Assembly: GCF_900091315.1 (NCBI RefSeq)
Contig: NZ_FLSP01000088.1
Coordinates: 1 to 34,255 of the forward strand
Direction: 5' to 3'
Origin: Streptomyces sp. DI166
Lineage (GTDB): Bacteria > Actinomycetota > Actinomycetes > Streptomycetales > Streptomycetaceae
Length of the DNA stretch: 34,255 nt
A model generated the notes under the pieces. The model did not search any database. It worked only from the letters and a program-made list of their open reading frames with translations, and was not told where the DNA came from. Made by a program: the position numbers and the translations under genes. This document shows, piece after piece, positions 1 to 7,336 of the stretch (the stretch's first letter is position 1; every line of letters starts with the position of its first letter).

Positions 1-2
1 AC

Positions 3-1121
3 CGGCGGCTGGCCGAGGTCCCGGCGCCGGGCGACCTGTCCTCGGCCGCCCTCGGCGACGAGCTGCGCTGGACCCGCCGCGCCCTGGTCTCCCTGCACGC
101 CCAGGAGGCCCTGGCGGGCGCGCTGCTGCCCCAGCCCCCCACGAGCCGCACCGCCGCGGGCACGGCCCTGGCCGCCCTGACGGCCGCCCGCGCCCGCGGC
201 ATCCCCGACCACCGGATCGTCGCGACGGACCCGGTGGTCCTGTCCCTGACGGCCCCGAGCCTGCGCAACCCGCTCCACCTGCCGAACACATCGGGAGGCG
301 GCACGCCACCGGAGGCCGACCGGGACGGCATACGCCCCCCTGCCACCGGCCCGGACCTCCCCGCCGAGAAGACGGCGAACCCACCCCACCAGCCCGGCTT
401 CCCCACACAGAAGCCCGGCGTACGGCCCCCCGCCACCCCGCCGGGCGCCGCCCGCACCGAAGGCCTCGCGGAGCGCCCCGCCCGGGACGGCATACACCCC
501 GGCGACGCCCCCGCCGAGAAGTCCGCCCGCACCTCCCCCGCCTCCCTGCCGCCCCGTGAAGCCCTGCGGCTCCGTATCCGCTGGGTGCAGGAGCTCCAGG
601 TCCGCCTGGTCCGGGAGGCCGCCCGTCGCGTGGGCGCGGACCCCGCGCGTGCGGGGCTCATGCGGTGGGCCGAGCTGGCCGATGCCCTGCACGGCAGGGG
701 GCTGCCCGCCGATCTCGCGGACCGTACGGCTCCGGCCGCCACTCCCCCGCTGCCGGACTCCTTCCGGCTCGCGGGCGGCGGAGTCGTCGTCGCCGAGGGC
801 GACGGTGCCCGGGGCGACGGGACGCGGGGGGTCTCGGCGGGCCGCGCGGTCGGGACGGCGTGGGACGGTCTGGCGCCACGTCCGCCGGACCCGGTGCTGG
901 TGGTGCGCACCCTCGACCCCGGCCTGGCGCCCCTGCTGCCCGGGCTGACCGGGCTGGTCGCGCAGACCGGCAGCCCGCTGTCCCACCTGGCCGTGCTGGC
1001 GCGCGAGTTCCGCCTGCCCGCGGTCGTCGGTGTGACCGACGCGGTGGACCGCTTCCCGGCCGGCGCCCGCCTCACTGTCGACGGGACGGCGGGTGACGTG
1101 AGACTGGGGGACGGATCATGA
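3..1121 (+). CDS. PEP-utilising mobile-domain protein, 3' part only
   Basis: The open frame runs in from the left edge, so the N-terminus is missing. Near the C-terminus is the swivelling phosphohistidine domain of PEP-utilising enzymes: a Gly-Ser-Pro-Leu-Ser-His stretch with the presumed phosphorylated His at about 984-986, then LAVLAREFRLPAVVG. This matches the family pattern of Ser-His-Ala-Ala followed by Ala-Arg-Glu and Pro-Ala-Val-Val-Gly. In the family this His shuttles phosphate between an ATP-grasp domain and a PEP, pyruvate or other acceptor domain. Those partner domains would lie upstream of the window, so the substrate cannot be named; rifampin-phosphotransferase-like or PEP-synthase-like proteins are possible. 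Before the domain is a roughly 75-residue Pro/Ala-rich linker with internal repeats. The stop overlaps the next start (ATGA), which implies translational coupling. Confidence 0.8.
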   Translation, partial: RRLAEVPAPGDLSSAALGDELRWTRRALVSLHAQEALAGALLPQPPTSRTAAGTALAALTAARARGIPDHRIVATDPVVLSLTAPSLRNPLHLPNTSGGGTPPEADRDGIRPPATGPDLPAEKTANPPHQPGFPTQKPGVRPPATPPGAARTEGLAERPARDGIHPGDAPAEKSARTSPASLPPREALRLRIRWVQELQVRLVREAARRVGADPARAGLMRWAELADALHGRGLPADLADRTAPAATPPLPDSFRLAGGGVVVAEGDGARGDGTRGVSAGRAVGTAWDGLAPRPPDPVLVVRTLDPGLAPLLPGLTGLVAQTGSPLSHLAVLAREFRLPAVVGVTDAVDRFPAGARLTVDGTAGDVRLGDGS

Positions 1122-2053
1122 GGAGGCTCGCGTACGTCTTCGGGGGGCTCGCCGCCGCCGGGGCGGGCACCTACCTCGTGATCTATCTGTACCGGTGGCA
1201 GTGGCAGCGGGCCATGATCTGCGGCGTGCTGCTGCTGGTCGTCGAGGTGATGCTGTTCGGCCTGGTGGTGCTGGCCCGGCTGTCCCGGATCGAGGAGCGG
1301 CTGCGCGACAGCGACCGCCGCCAGCGGGAGACCGCGGCACGGCAGGACGACGCCCTGGCCCGGCTGCGCGCGGCCCCGGGCCCGGACGAGGCGGCGGGCG
1401 GCACCCGCGAGGGCCGGTTCCGCTGGCTGGACGAGCCCGCCGAGCGGACGTACGTCTTCGTGCCGGTGCTGATGGTCGCCGGAGTCGCCCTGTCCGGGAT
1501 CGCCTGGGTGGTGCAGAAGGTGGCGTCGGCCACCGCGAGGCCCGCCGAGCGCCGCCTGGCCGGCCGGCTGGCCGTGCTCACCGCACCCGATCCGGCCGCC
1601 CCCGGCGATCTGGAGGACCTGCCCCCGGTCGGGGCCCCGCCGTCCCCGGGCCGTGCCGCGCGCCTCACGGCCGTGGGCGTCGTGGGCGCCGCGCTGCTGG
1701 CCGCGCTGGTCGTGGGGCTGGCGGACCTCACCCAGACCCGGGCGGAGGAGGCCGACGAGAGCGCGGCGACCTCGGTCGTGGTCCAGGTCGATCTGCGCGA
1801 CAAGAGCATGGACGAGGCACGCCGGTCACTGGCCGCTCGGCAGGTGTGGGAGCGCTGCCGGGACTCGACGTCGGTGCCGCTGAACCACGCGTCGCTCGGT
1901 GATCTCGGGGACGGACTGTACGCCGGGGTGGTGCGGCCCGCCCTGACCGATCACGACCGGAGGCGGCTGCGCGGCTGCCTGGAGGACGCCACGCTGGAGC
2001 GGGTGAGCCTCACCGTGGTGGGCATGGGGGACGCCGAGACGGATGAGGAGTGA
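1118..2053 (+). CDS. Membrane protein of unknown function, four predicted TM segments
   Basis: A 311-residue protein whose ATG overlaps the stop of the PEP-utilising gene, with GGGGGA about 6 nt upstream of the start. Hydrophobic segments lie at about residues 5-25, 31-53, 112-133 and 183-204. Between the second and third is a charged, Arg/Glu/Gln-rich stretch (about 55-100) that could form a short coiled coil in the cytoplasm. The C-terminal 105 residues after the last segment are soluble and acidic. They contain two Cys (in WERCRDS and RLRGCLED) that could form a disulfide if this part is outside the cell. I do not recognise the family. The overlap suggests it is made together with the upstream phosphotransfer protein. 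Confidence 0.7.
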   Translation: MRRLAYVFGGLAAAGAGTYLVIYLYRWQWQRAMICGVLLLVVEVMLFGLVVLARLSRIEERLRDSDRRQRETAARQDDALARLRAAPGPDEAAGGTREGRFRWLDEPAERTYVFVPVLMVAGVALSGIAWVVQKVASATARPAERRLAGRLAVLTAPDPAAPGDLEDLPPVGAPPSPGRAARLTAVGVVGAALLAALVVGLADLTQTRAEEADESAATSVVVQVDLRDKSMDEARRSLAARQVWERCRDSTSVPLNHASLGDLGDGLYAGVVRPALTDHDRRRLRGCLEDATLERVSLTVVGMGDAETDEE

Positions 2054-2179
2054 GTGACGCACACCACCGGAACATGCCAAATGAGACATAGAGCACAAAT
2101 CGGACGTAAACCATAGACGATCATCAAACCGGGGTACTCTGCCTGATGCGCCCACGTCCCCTAGTCCCCCGGGTCGCTC

Positions 2180-2884
2180 ATGGCTGTTCTCTCCACTGCT
2201 CTGCCCCGCCCTGCCCTTCAGAAGCGCCCGCTGCCGCAGCGCGCGGTACGGGCCCTCACCGGACTCCTCATCGGATACCTCGTCCTGTGGGCGGTCGGCG
2301 CGGGAGGCATTCTCGGCCTCTCGTACTGGGCCAAGGCAGAGACCCCGGCACCCGCCGGGACCCGCTCCGTCCAGGGTGTGCACAACTTCCAGCCGGTCAG
2401 CTCCGACGGCAGGCTGTGGCGCGGCGCCGCTCCGTCGCCGGCCGGCTACCGCGAGCTGGCGAGCATGGGCTTCGTGACCGTGGTGGACCTGCGGGCCGAG
2501 GATCTGAGCGCCAAGCAGCTCGCCGAGCCCGGCAAGGCCGGTCTTGATCTCGTGCGCGTACCCATCCGGGACGGCCAGACGCCGACCTCCGGACAGGTCG
2601 AGAAGCTGATGGAGACGGTGCGCGACTCCGACGGACCGGTCTTCGTGCACTGCGGTGCGGGAGTCGGCCGTACGGGCACGATGGCCGCGGCCTATCTGGT
2701 GCAGACGGGCGAGGCGTCCTCCGCCGAGGCGGTCCGGCGCAATCTCGCGGTCGGACCGCCCTCGATCGAGCAGATCTACTACGGCCTGAACCTCAGCCCC
2801 AGCAAGGCCGAGCAGCCGCCGCTGCCGGTCGTGGTCGTCAGCCGCGTGGTCGACGCCCCGCGCCGGATCATGTCCTGGTTCTGA
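2180..2884 (+). CDS. Membrane-anchored dual-specificity/tyrosine phosphatase family protein
   Basis: A 234-residue protein with one N-terminal hydrophobic segment (about residues 27-50) and then a cysteine-based phosphatase domain. The signature loop HCGAGVGR is at 157-164, giving nucleophile Cys158 and phosphate-binding Arg164 in the HC-X5-R motif. Asp131 in the IRDGQTP stretch is a plausible general acid. The fold would hydrolyse phosphotyrosine, phosphoserine or a phosphoinositide/inositol-type substrate; the sequence does not settle which. With one N-terminal anchor the catalytic domain could face outward, but the Arg-rich N-terminus also allows an inward-facing or signal-peptide reading. 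The ATG at 2180 has no strong Shine-Dalgarno sequence. The 126-base spacer upstream is AT-rich for this genome, suggesting its own promoter. Confidence 0.82.
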   Translation: MAVLSTALPRPALQKRPLPQRAVRALTGLLIGYLVLWAVGAGGILGLSYWAKAETPAPAGTRSVQGVHNFQPVSSDGRLWRGAAPSPAGYRELASMGFVTVVDLRAEDLSAKQLAEPGKAGLDLVRVPIRDGQTPTSGQVEKLMETVRDSDGPVFVHCGAGVGRTGTMAAAYLVQTGEASSAEAVRRNLAVGPPSIEQIYYGLNLSPSKAEQPPLPVVVVSRVVDAPRRIMSWF

Positions 2885-2953
2885 GACCTGCTCAAGTCGG
2901 CCTCCACCAACGGTTGTTCATCAACTCAAGGGCATAGCAAGGTGGCACGGGCC

Positions 2954-3208
2954 TCAGGAGAGCAGGAAGTCGGCCACCCCCGCCTTGGCGCCCTCGATGA
3001 AGGCCGTCATCTCGTCGTTGGTGTAGATCAGCGCCGGTCCGTCCGGGTCGGTCGACTGACGCACGGCGATCCGGCCGTCGGCGAGCTTCATCGCCTCCAG
3101 GCAGTTGCCTCCGTTCCCGCCGCTCCACGGCTTGTGCCAGCCCTCGCTGCCCAACTCCCGCGCGGGCATGCCGTTGTAGACGGGTATGCGCGGTTTGATG
3201 CGATCCAT
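2954..3208 (-). CDS. DUF397 small protein, partner of the adjacent HTH regulator
   Basis: An 84-residue protein with the DUF397 pattern: a Trp-Ser-Gly-Gly-Asn-Gly-Gly-Asn-Cys core around residues 28-37, then a Val-Arg-Gln-Ser-X-Asp-Pro-Asp-Gly-Pro segment around 49-58. In streptomycetes DUF397 genes sit directly downstream of DUF5753-type helix-turn-helix genes, as in the Scr1/Scr2 pair and the whiJ-type loci, and are thought to modulate the regulator. Here the start ATG (3206-3208) abuts the regulator's stop (3209-3211), so the two are co-translated. A longer in-frame reading from 3212 in another frame is a shadow. No obvious terminator hairpin lies between this stop and the phosphatase stop at 2884. 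Confidence 0.88.
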   Translation of the reverse strand: MDRIKPRIPVYNGMPARELGSEGWHKPWSGGNGGNCLEAMKLADGRIAVRQSTDPDGPALIYTNDEMTAFIEGAKAGVADFLLS

Positions 3209-4069
3209 TCACAGCTCCTTGCGGAGATCCCGCAGGATCTCCTTCGTGCGATGTGCCGTAGCGGCCTGCGCCGCCATGCGGTCCATGACCTCCAGGTGGG
3301 TGGCCACCTCGGGGCGCGCGTCGAGGTAGACGGCGCCGGTCAGGTACTCGCTGTAGACCATGTCCGGGAGTTCCGGCATGGCGAATCGGAACAGCACGAA
3401 GGGCCCGTAGGTGCCGGGGTGCGGCCCGCTCTCGAACGGGGCGACCTGCAGCGTCACATTGGGCAGCTTCGTCACCTCAAGCAGCCGGTCGATCTGGGCA
3501 CGCATCACCTCCGGACCGCCGACCTGGCGGCGCAGCACGGTCTCGTCCATGACCACCCAGAACCGGGGCGCGTCCGGGCGGGTGAGCAGCCCCTGGCGTT
3601 GCATGCGCAGCGCCACATGACGCTCGATGTCGTCGGGCTTGGTCTGGCCGATGGCACCGGAGCGCAGCACCCCTCGCGCGTAGTCCTCGGTCTGGAGCAG
3701 ACCGGGCACGAAGTGCGGCTCGTAGGACCGGATGAGGCTCGCGGCCCCCTCCAGGCTGACGTACATCGAGAACCAGCCCGGCAGGATGTCGTGGAACCGC
3801 TGCCACCAGCCGGGTTTGTTGGCGTCCTCGGCCAGCCGCACGAAGGCGTCGGCCTCCTCGTCACCGACCCCGTACGCCTTCAGCAGGAGCTGGAGGTAGG
3901 GGATCTTGAGGGAGACCTCGGCCATCTCCATACGGCGGACGGTGGCGGGGGCGACGCGCAGGACGCGGGCGGCTTCCTCACGCTTGAGGCCGGCGCGTTC
4001 CCGCAGGTCCAGCAGGCGTCGGCCGAGGACGACCTGGCCGACCGTCGGCGCGGACCGCGGCTCGCTCAC
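3209..4069 (-). CDS. XRE-family HTH regulator with DUF5753 domain (Scr1/WhiJ-like)
   Basis: I place the start at the GTG at 4069 because GGAGGTGGGAGC sits immediately upstream; the frame is open to 4138, but that extension is low complexity and lacks such a site. The 286-residue product has an N-terminal helix-turn-helix at about residues 12-65 (LGRRLLDLRERAGL, then REEAARVLRVAPATVRRME). A C-terminal DUF5753 domain follows, with typical IRSYEPHFVPGLLQTEDYAR, MDETVLRRQVGG and VYLDARPEV blocks. Relatives act in developmental and antibiotic control, usually with a DUF397 partner and an ATP-binding anti-sigma-like protein; both are present here. It likely binds the intergenic DNA at 4070-4282, where direct and inverted repeats lie. 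Confidence 0.88.
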   Translation of the reverse strand: MSEPRSAPTVGQVVLGRRLLDLRERAGLKREEAARVLRVAPATVRRMEMAEVSLKIPYLQLLLKAYGVGDEEADAFVRLAEDANKPGWWQRFHDILPGWFSMYVSLEGAASLIRSYEPHFVPGLLQTEDYARGVLRSGAIGQTKPDDIERHVALRMQRQGLLTRPDAPRFWVVMDETVLRRQVGGPEVMRAQIDRLLEVTKLPNVTLQVAPFESGPHPGTYGPFVLFRFAMPELPDMVYSEYLTGAVYLDARPEVATHLEVMDRMAAQAATAHRTKEILRDLRKEL

Positions 4070-4110
4070 GCTCCCACCTCCACCCAATGAATGCTGACAG
4101 CCCTGCGGCG

Positions 4111-4146
4111 CCATTCGAAGACCCATTCGAAAATCCATTCGGATTC
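4111..4146. repeat. Three 12-bp direct repeats, candidate regulator-binding iterons
   Basis: The 9-mer CCATTCGAA occurs at 4111-4119 and 4123-4131 and as CCATTCGGA at 4135-4143, exactly 12 bp apart. The core TTCGAA is itself palindromic. The array is AT-richer than its surroundings and lies 42 bases upstream of the regulator's start, in its likely promoter region. The exact spacing of just over one helical turn fits repeated protein binding; that role is inference. Confidence 0.6.
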
Positions 4147-4242
4147 TCGTCGATCCCTTTTGGCGCCGCTCAACATGCTGTTGCGATGCAGTGTGCCACG
4201 GCCTTGCACACCGTCACACAGCACTCTGCAATTTTCAGAGTG

Positions 4243-4257
4243 ACACTTGCCAAGTGT
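4243..4257. promoter_or_regulatory. Operator-like palindrome overlapping a -35 box
   Basis: ACACTTGCCAAGTGT is a perfect 6-bp inverted repeat around GCC. One-base-gapped matches extend it outward (GTGA on the left, TCAC on the right). It overlaps the proposed -35 box TTGCCA (4247-4252) of the ATP-binding protein gene. A bound regulator would block that promoter; the neighbouring DUF5753 protein is the obvious candidate. Confidence 0.55.
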
Positions 4258-4275
4258 TCACGGCGGGGCGATAGT
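4247..4275 (+). promoter_or_regulatory. Promoter for the ATP-binding protein gene
   Basis: TTGCCA (4247-4252), a 17-base spacer and GATAGT (4270-4275) resemble a vegetative -35/-10 pair. Transcription would begin near 4281-4283, at the GTG chosen as the start of the next gene, so the mRNA would be leaderless. Confidence 0.5.
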
Positions 4276-4282
4276 GGCAAGC

Positions 4283-4873
4283 GTGATTCCGTCCGCGCCC
4301 TTAGGAACAGACGCCGTCGGCCTGTTGGGCCACGGCGCCGCCACGGCTGTCGGCCCCCAGCGGGGCCCCGCCGAGCGCCGGTTCCGGTTCGAGCTGGCCG
4401 CACACCCGGGTTCCCCCGCGCAGGCCAGACGCCTGACCAGGGCCCGGCTCACCGGCTGGTCCGTCTGCGAGGACACCTGCGACACCGCCGCCCTGGTGGT
4501 CTCCGAACTGGTCACCAACGCCATCGTGCACACCGCCAGCCGGCACATCGTCTGCGAGCTGCACGACGGCGACGACCTGCTGCGAATAGCCGTGCGCGAT
4601 CAGGGCTGCGCACCGAGTGAGCCCCACCCGGCGGCACAGCGCGCGGACGAGGAGCACGGGAGGGGATTGCTCCTGGTCGACGCCCTCTGCCACGCCTGGG
4701 GCGCCCACGAGCACGGCCCCGGGCTGCTGGTCTGGGCGGAGCTGCCGCGCAAGGCGGACACGCCCCGCGAGGACACCGGCCCGCGCAACGACCTGGGCTG
4801 GGGCGCCCGGCCCAAACCCGGCTCCCCCGACGAGGGCTCCGACGGCGACGACGAGGACGGGGGACCCGCGTGA
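4283..4873 (+). CDS. ATP-binding anti-sigma-factor-like serine kinase (HATPase_c_2)
   Basis: A GHKL-type ATPase domain of the RsbW/SpoIIAB class. The N box is SELVTNAIVH (about residues 74-83), the G1 box RDQG (105-108) and the G2 box HGRGLLLVD (125-133). Such proteins are stand-alone regulators that bind sigma factors or phosphorylate anti-anti-sigma factors. In streptomycetes they are often encoded beside WhiJ/Scr1-like HTH and DUF397 genes. I chose the GTG at 4283 (196 residues) because the upstream promoter would place the transcription start there. In-frame alternatives are GTG 4274 and TTG 4247, but 4247 lies in the -35 box. The C-terminal 40 residues are acidic, charged and probably disordered. 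The stop overlaps the next gene's start (GTGA at 4870-4873). Confidence 0.85.
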   Translation: MIPSAPLGTDAVGLLGHGAATAVGPQRGPAERRFRFELAAHPGSPAQARRLTRARLTGWSVCEDTCDTAALVVSELVTNAIVHTASRHIVCELHDGDDLLRIAVRDQGCAPSEPHPAAQRADEEHGRGLLLVDALCHAWGAHEHGPGLLVWAELPRKADTPREDTGPRNDLGWGARPKPGSPDEGSDGDDEDGGPA

Positions 4874-5298
4874 GTGTCATGTCCGGCGTTGGGCCGGTGC
4901 TGAGCCTGGACACACTGGTGCGGCTGCACCGCGGCTTCGTACCGCGGGCCGAACCGTCGAAGCTGACGGTGCCGGACGGGATGACGGCCCCCCTGGGCTG
5001 CGACGCGGTGGCCGTACCGGCCCGCTTCGGACCGCTGGTCCTGCCCCGGCTGCCGCACGCGGGGTGCGTCTACGCCGATGAGGCGTACTGGTGGTGGATC
5101 GTTCCGGCGGACTCCGACTACGCCCTGGAGTGGCCGACGGCTACGCGGTACGTGGCCGGGGCCGTGGTTCCCGACGAGGTACGGCTCATTCACCGGCCGG
5201 AGGGAACCGTGCCCTACACCCCGCCGATCCCGCTGTATCTGGCGCTGTGCCGGCTGATGGGGACTACGCCTTCCTGGTCCCGGCAGGTCAGCGCGTAG
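4870..5298 (+). CDS. Hypothetical protein coupled to the ATP-binding protein gene
   Basis: A 142-residue protein whose GTG start overlaps the stop of the preceding kinase-like gene by 4 nt. A GGGGGA site lies 5-8 nt upstream, and an ATG at 4879 is an alternative start. I see no signal peptide or membrane segment. The middle contains a striking Trp run in DEAYWWWIVP followed by LEWPTATRYV, with Pro-rich stretches (HRPEGTVPYTPPIP) near the end. I do not recognise a domain. The strict coupling suggests it works with the anti-sigma-like protein, perhaps as a partner or stability factor; this is inference from position only. Confidence 0.68.
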   Translation: MSVMSGVGPVLSLDTLVRLHRGFVPRAEPSKLTVPDGMTAPLGCDAVAVPARFGPLVLPRLPHAGCVYADEAYWWWIVPADSDYALEWPTATRYVAGAVVPDEVRLIHRPEGTVPYTPPIPLYLALCRLMGTTPSWSRQVSA

Positions 5299-5306
5299 CG
5301 CTCGGT

Positions 5307-5332
5307 GAGGGGCAGCAGTTCTCGCGCCCCTT
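5307..5332 (+). terminator. Possible stem-loop terminator
   Basis: AGGGGC (5308-5313) and GCCCCT (5326-5331) form a 6-bp GC stem, extendable by a G-U pair, with a 12-base loop, nine bases after the stop at 5298. A competing GTGAGG/CCTCAC pairing (5305-5310 with 5341-5346) exists. Confidence 0.35.
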
Positions 5333-5384
5333 CGCGTACGCCTCACGTCCCCCTGTGTGCGCCCTGGCCGGATGTCCCCCGTGC

Positions 5385-5396
5385 GGCGATAGTGGC
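5385..5396 (+). promoter_or_regulatory. Candidate -10 region of the ABC transporter gene
   Basis: GGCGATAGTGGC is identical to the 12-mer at 4267-4278, which carries the GATAGT -10 box of the ATP-binding protein gene. The -35 side here is weak (TGGCCG at 5365-5370). It lies 18 bases before the GTG start at 5414, just ahead of the GGGGG ribosome site. Confidence 0.4.
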
Positions 5397-5413
5397 CGTC
5401 CGGGGGTGACCAC

Positions 5414-7333
5414 GTGGCTGAGGTGTCCGAGTCCGAACAGCTGCTGTTCGGGGGGCCGTTGCGGTACGACATGGGCTGGAACCAGCACCATGACGCGTTC
5501 CTGGAGCTGAACTTCCGGTCCATGGTCAGGCGGCTGCCCGGTCTGCTGGCCGTCAGTTTCCGGCTGGCCTGGCAGGCCGACCGGACGGCCGCGCGGACCG
5601 TGCTGGCGGCGGAGGTCGGCCGTGGGCTCGCCCAGGCCGTGAGCCTGCTCGCGGTCAACAGTGTGCTGGGGCGGCTGCTCGGCGACGGGGACATCGCGGA
5701 CCGGCTGCGCCAGTGTGTACCCGCGCTGGTCGCGATGGCCGCCGTCCTGCTGGTCGGCGCCCTGCTGCGGGCGGCCTCCACCTACGCCACCGGCCGCCTG
5801 GAGCCGAAGGTGGAGCGGGTCGCCACCGAGCAGTACCTGGAGCGGGCGGCGGCCGTGGAGCTGGCCGCGATCGAGGACCACGCCTTCCACAAACTGCTGG
5901 ACACCGCCCAGTACGGCGCCTCCTCGGCCCGGCGCATGATCACCTACAGCGCCCGCGTGGTGAACGCGATCATCTCCCTGATCGCCGCCGCCGGTGTGCT
6001 CACCGTGCTGCACCCGGCCCTGCTCCCGCTGCTCGTCACCATGACCCTGCCGAGCGCCTGGTCGGCGCTGACCATCGCCCGGCGGCGCTACGAGTCCTTC
6101 CACACCTGGGTGCAGCACGCCCGCGCCGGTCATCTGCTCAGCGGGCTGCTCACCGAACCGGCCGCCGCCCCGGAGATCAGGGTGCACGGCGTCGGCCCGT
6201 TCCTGCTCCGTCACTACCGCGCCATGGCCGAGACGGCGGAGGCCGAACAGGCCCGCCTGGCCCGGCTCGCCGCCCGCACCGGCCTGGTCGCCGCCGCCTG
6301 GACCGGCGTCGCCACGGCCGCGACGTACGCCACGCTCGGCGCGCTGCTGCTGACCGGGGCGATGGCGCTGGCGGTGGCCGGGACCGCGGTGATCGCCATC
6401 CGGACCGGCTCGGCGAGCCTGGACAGCCTGGTGCTGGAGATCAACCAGTTGCACGAGGAGGCCCTGTTCGTGGGCGACCTGCAACGGCTGTACGTGGAGG
6501 CGGCCGAGCGGGCCGTCCCGAGCGGCGGCACCCCGCTGCCCGAGGAGCCCCGGGAGATCCGTTTCGAGCACGTCGGCTTCAGCTATCCCGGCGAGTCCAC
6601 CCGCCCCGCCCTGGACGATGTCAGCCTCACCCTGCCGCTGGGCCGGATCGTGGCCCTGGTCGGCGAGAACGGCTCCGGCAAGACCACCCTCGTCAAGCTG
6701 CTCGCGGGCCTGTACGTCCCGGACCGGGGCCGGATCCTGTGGGACGACGTGGACGCGGCCGGGGCCGACCGGCGCCAACTCGCCGAGCGCATCGCGATGG
6801 TGGCGCAGGACTTCAAGCGGTGGCCGTTCACCGCGCGGGTCAATGTCGCCGTGGGCCGCTCCTCCGCGCCGCTGACCGAGGAGCGGCTCACCGAGGCGGT
6901 GGCCGCGGCCGGGGCGGAGGAGGTGGTGGCCGATCTGCCGCGCGGCCTGGACACCCTGCTGGCCCGGCAGTTCAACGGCGGGCACGAGCTGTCCGGCGGG
7001 CAGTGGCAGCGGCTCGGCATCGCGCGGGCCGCCTACCGGCGCGGACGGATCCTGATCGTGGACGAGCCGACGGCCGCCCTGGACGCCCGGGCCGAGCTGG
7101 AGGTCTTCGACCGCATCAGGGCACTGGCCGCGGCCGGGCAGACGGTCGTGCTGATCACCCACCGGCTGGCGTCCGTGCGCCACGCCGATCTGGTGCATGT
7201 ACTGGACCAGGGGCGGCTGGTGGAGTCCGGGAGCCCTGAGGAACTGCTGGCCCGGGGCGGGCTGTACGCGGAGCTGTACGCGCTCCAGGCGGAACAGTTC
7301 GCCGCCCGGGTGCCCGCCCCGAAGGCGGGCTGA
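5414..7333 (+). CDS. ABC exporter, fused membrane and ATPase domains
   Basis: A 639-residue half-transporter. The first 340 residues form the exporter-type membrane domain, with hydrophobic segments at roughly 70-90, 101-120, 184-212 and 290-330. The ATPase domain follows: Walker A GENGSGKTT (417-425), Q-loop Gln465 in VAQDFKRWPF, signature LSGGQ (526-530), Walker B ILIVDEP (546-552) and an H-loop in LITHRL. It would work as a homodimer exporting a peptide, lipid or small molecule; the substrate is not evident. The start GTG at 5414 follows GGGGGTG. There is no N-terminal peptidase domain. The first 55 residues are hydrophilic (LRYDMGWNQHHDAFLELN). It converges with a 60-residue ORF only 3 bases beyond its stop. 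Confidence 0.9.
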   Translation: MAEVSESEQLLFGGPLRYDMGWNQHHDAFLELNFRSMVRRLPGLLAVSFRLAWQADRTAARTVLAAEVGRGLAQAVSLLAVNSVLGRLLGDGDIADRLRQCVPALVAMAAVLLVGALLRAASTYATGRLEPKVERVATEQYLERAAAVELAAIEDHAFHKLLDTAQYGASSARRMITYSARVVNAIISLIAAAGVLTVLHPALLPLLVTMTLPSAWSALTIARRRYESFHTWVQHARAGHLLSGLLTEPAAAPEIRVHGVGPFLLRHYRAMAETAEAEQARLARLAARTGLVAAAWTGVATAATYATLGALLLTGAMALAVAGTAVIAIRTGSASLDSLVLEINQLHEEALFVGDLQRLYVEAAERAVPSGGTPLPEEPREIRFEHVGFSYPGESTRPALDDVSLTLPLGRIVALVGENGSGKTTLVKLLAGLYVPDRGRILWDDVDAAGADRRQLAERIAMVAQDFKRWPFTARVNVAVGRSSAPLTEERLTEAVAAAGAEEVVADLPRGLDTLLARQFNGGHELSGGQWQRLGIARAAYRRGRILIVDEPTAALDARAELEVFDRIRALAAAGQTVVLITHRLASVRHADLVHVLDQGRLVESGSPEELLARGGLYAELYALQAEQFAARVPAPKAG

Positions 7334-7336
7334 GAC

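Noticed and set aside
4087..4620. A possible plus-strand ORF with a PFED/PFEN/PFGF repeat.
   Set aside because: The amino-acid periodicity simply follows from 12-bp DNA repeats, the frame overlaps the kinase gene out of frame and turns Arg-rich, and no ribosome site is seen.
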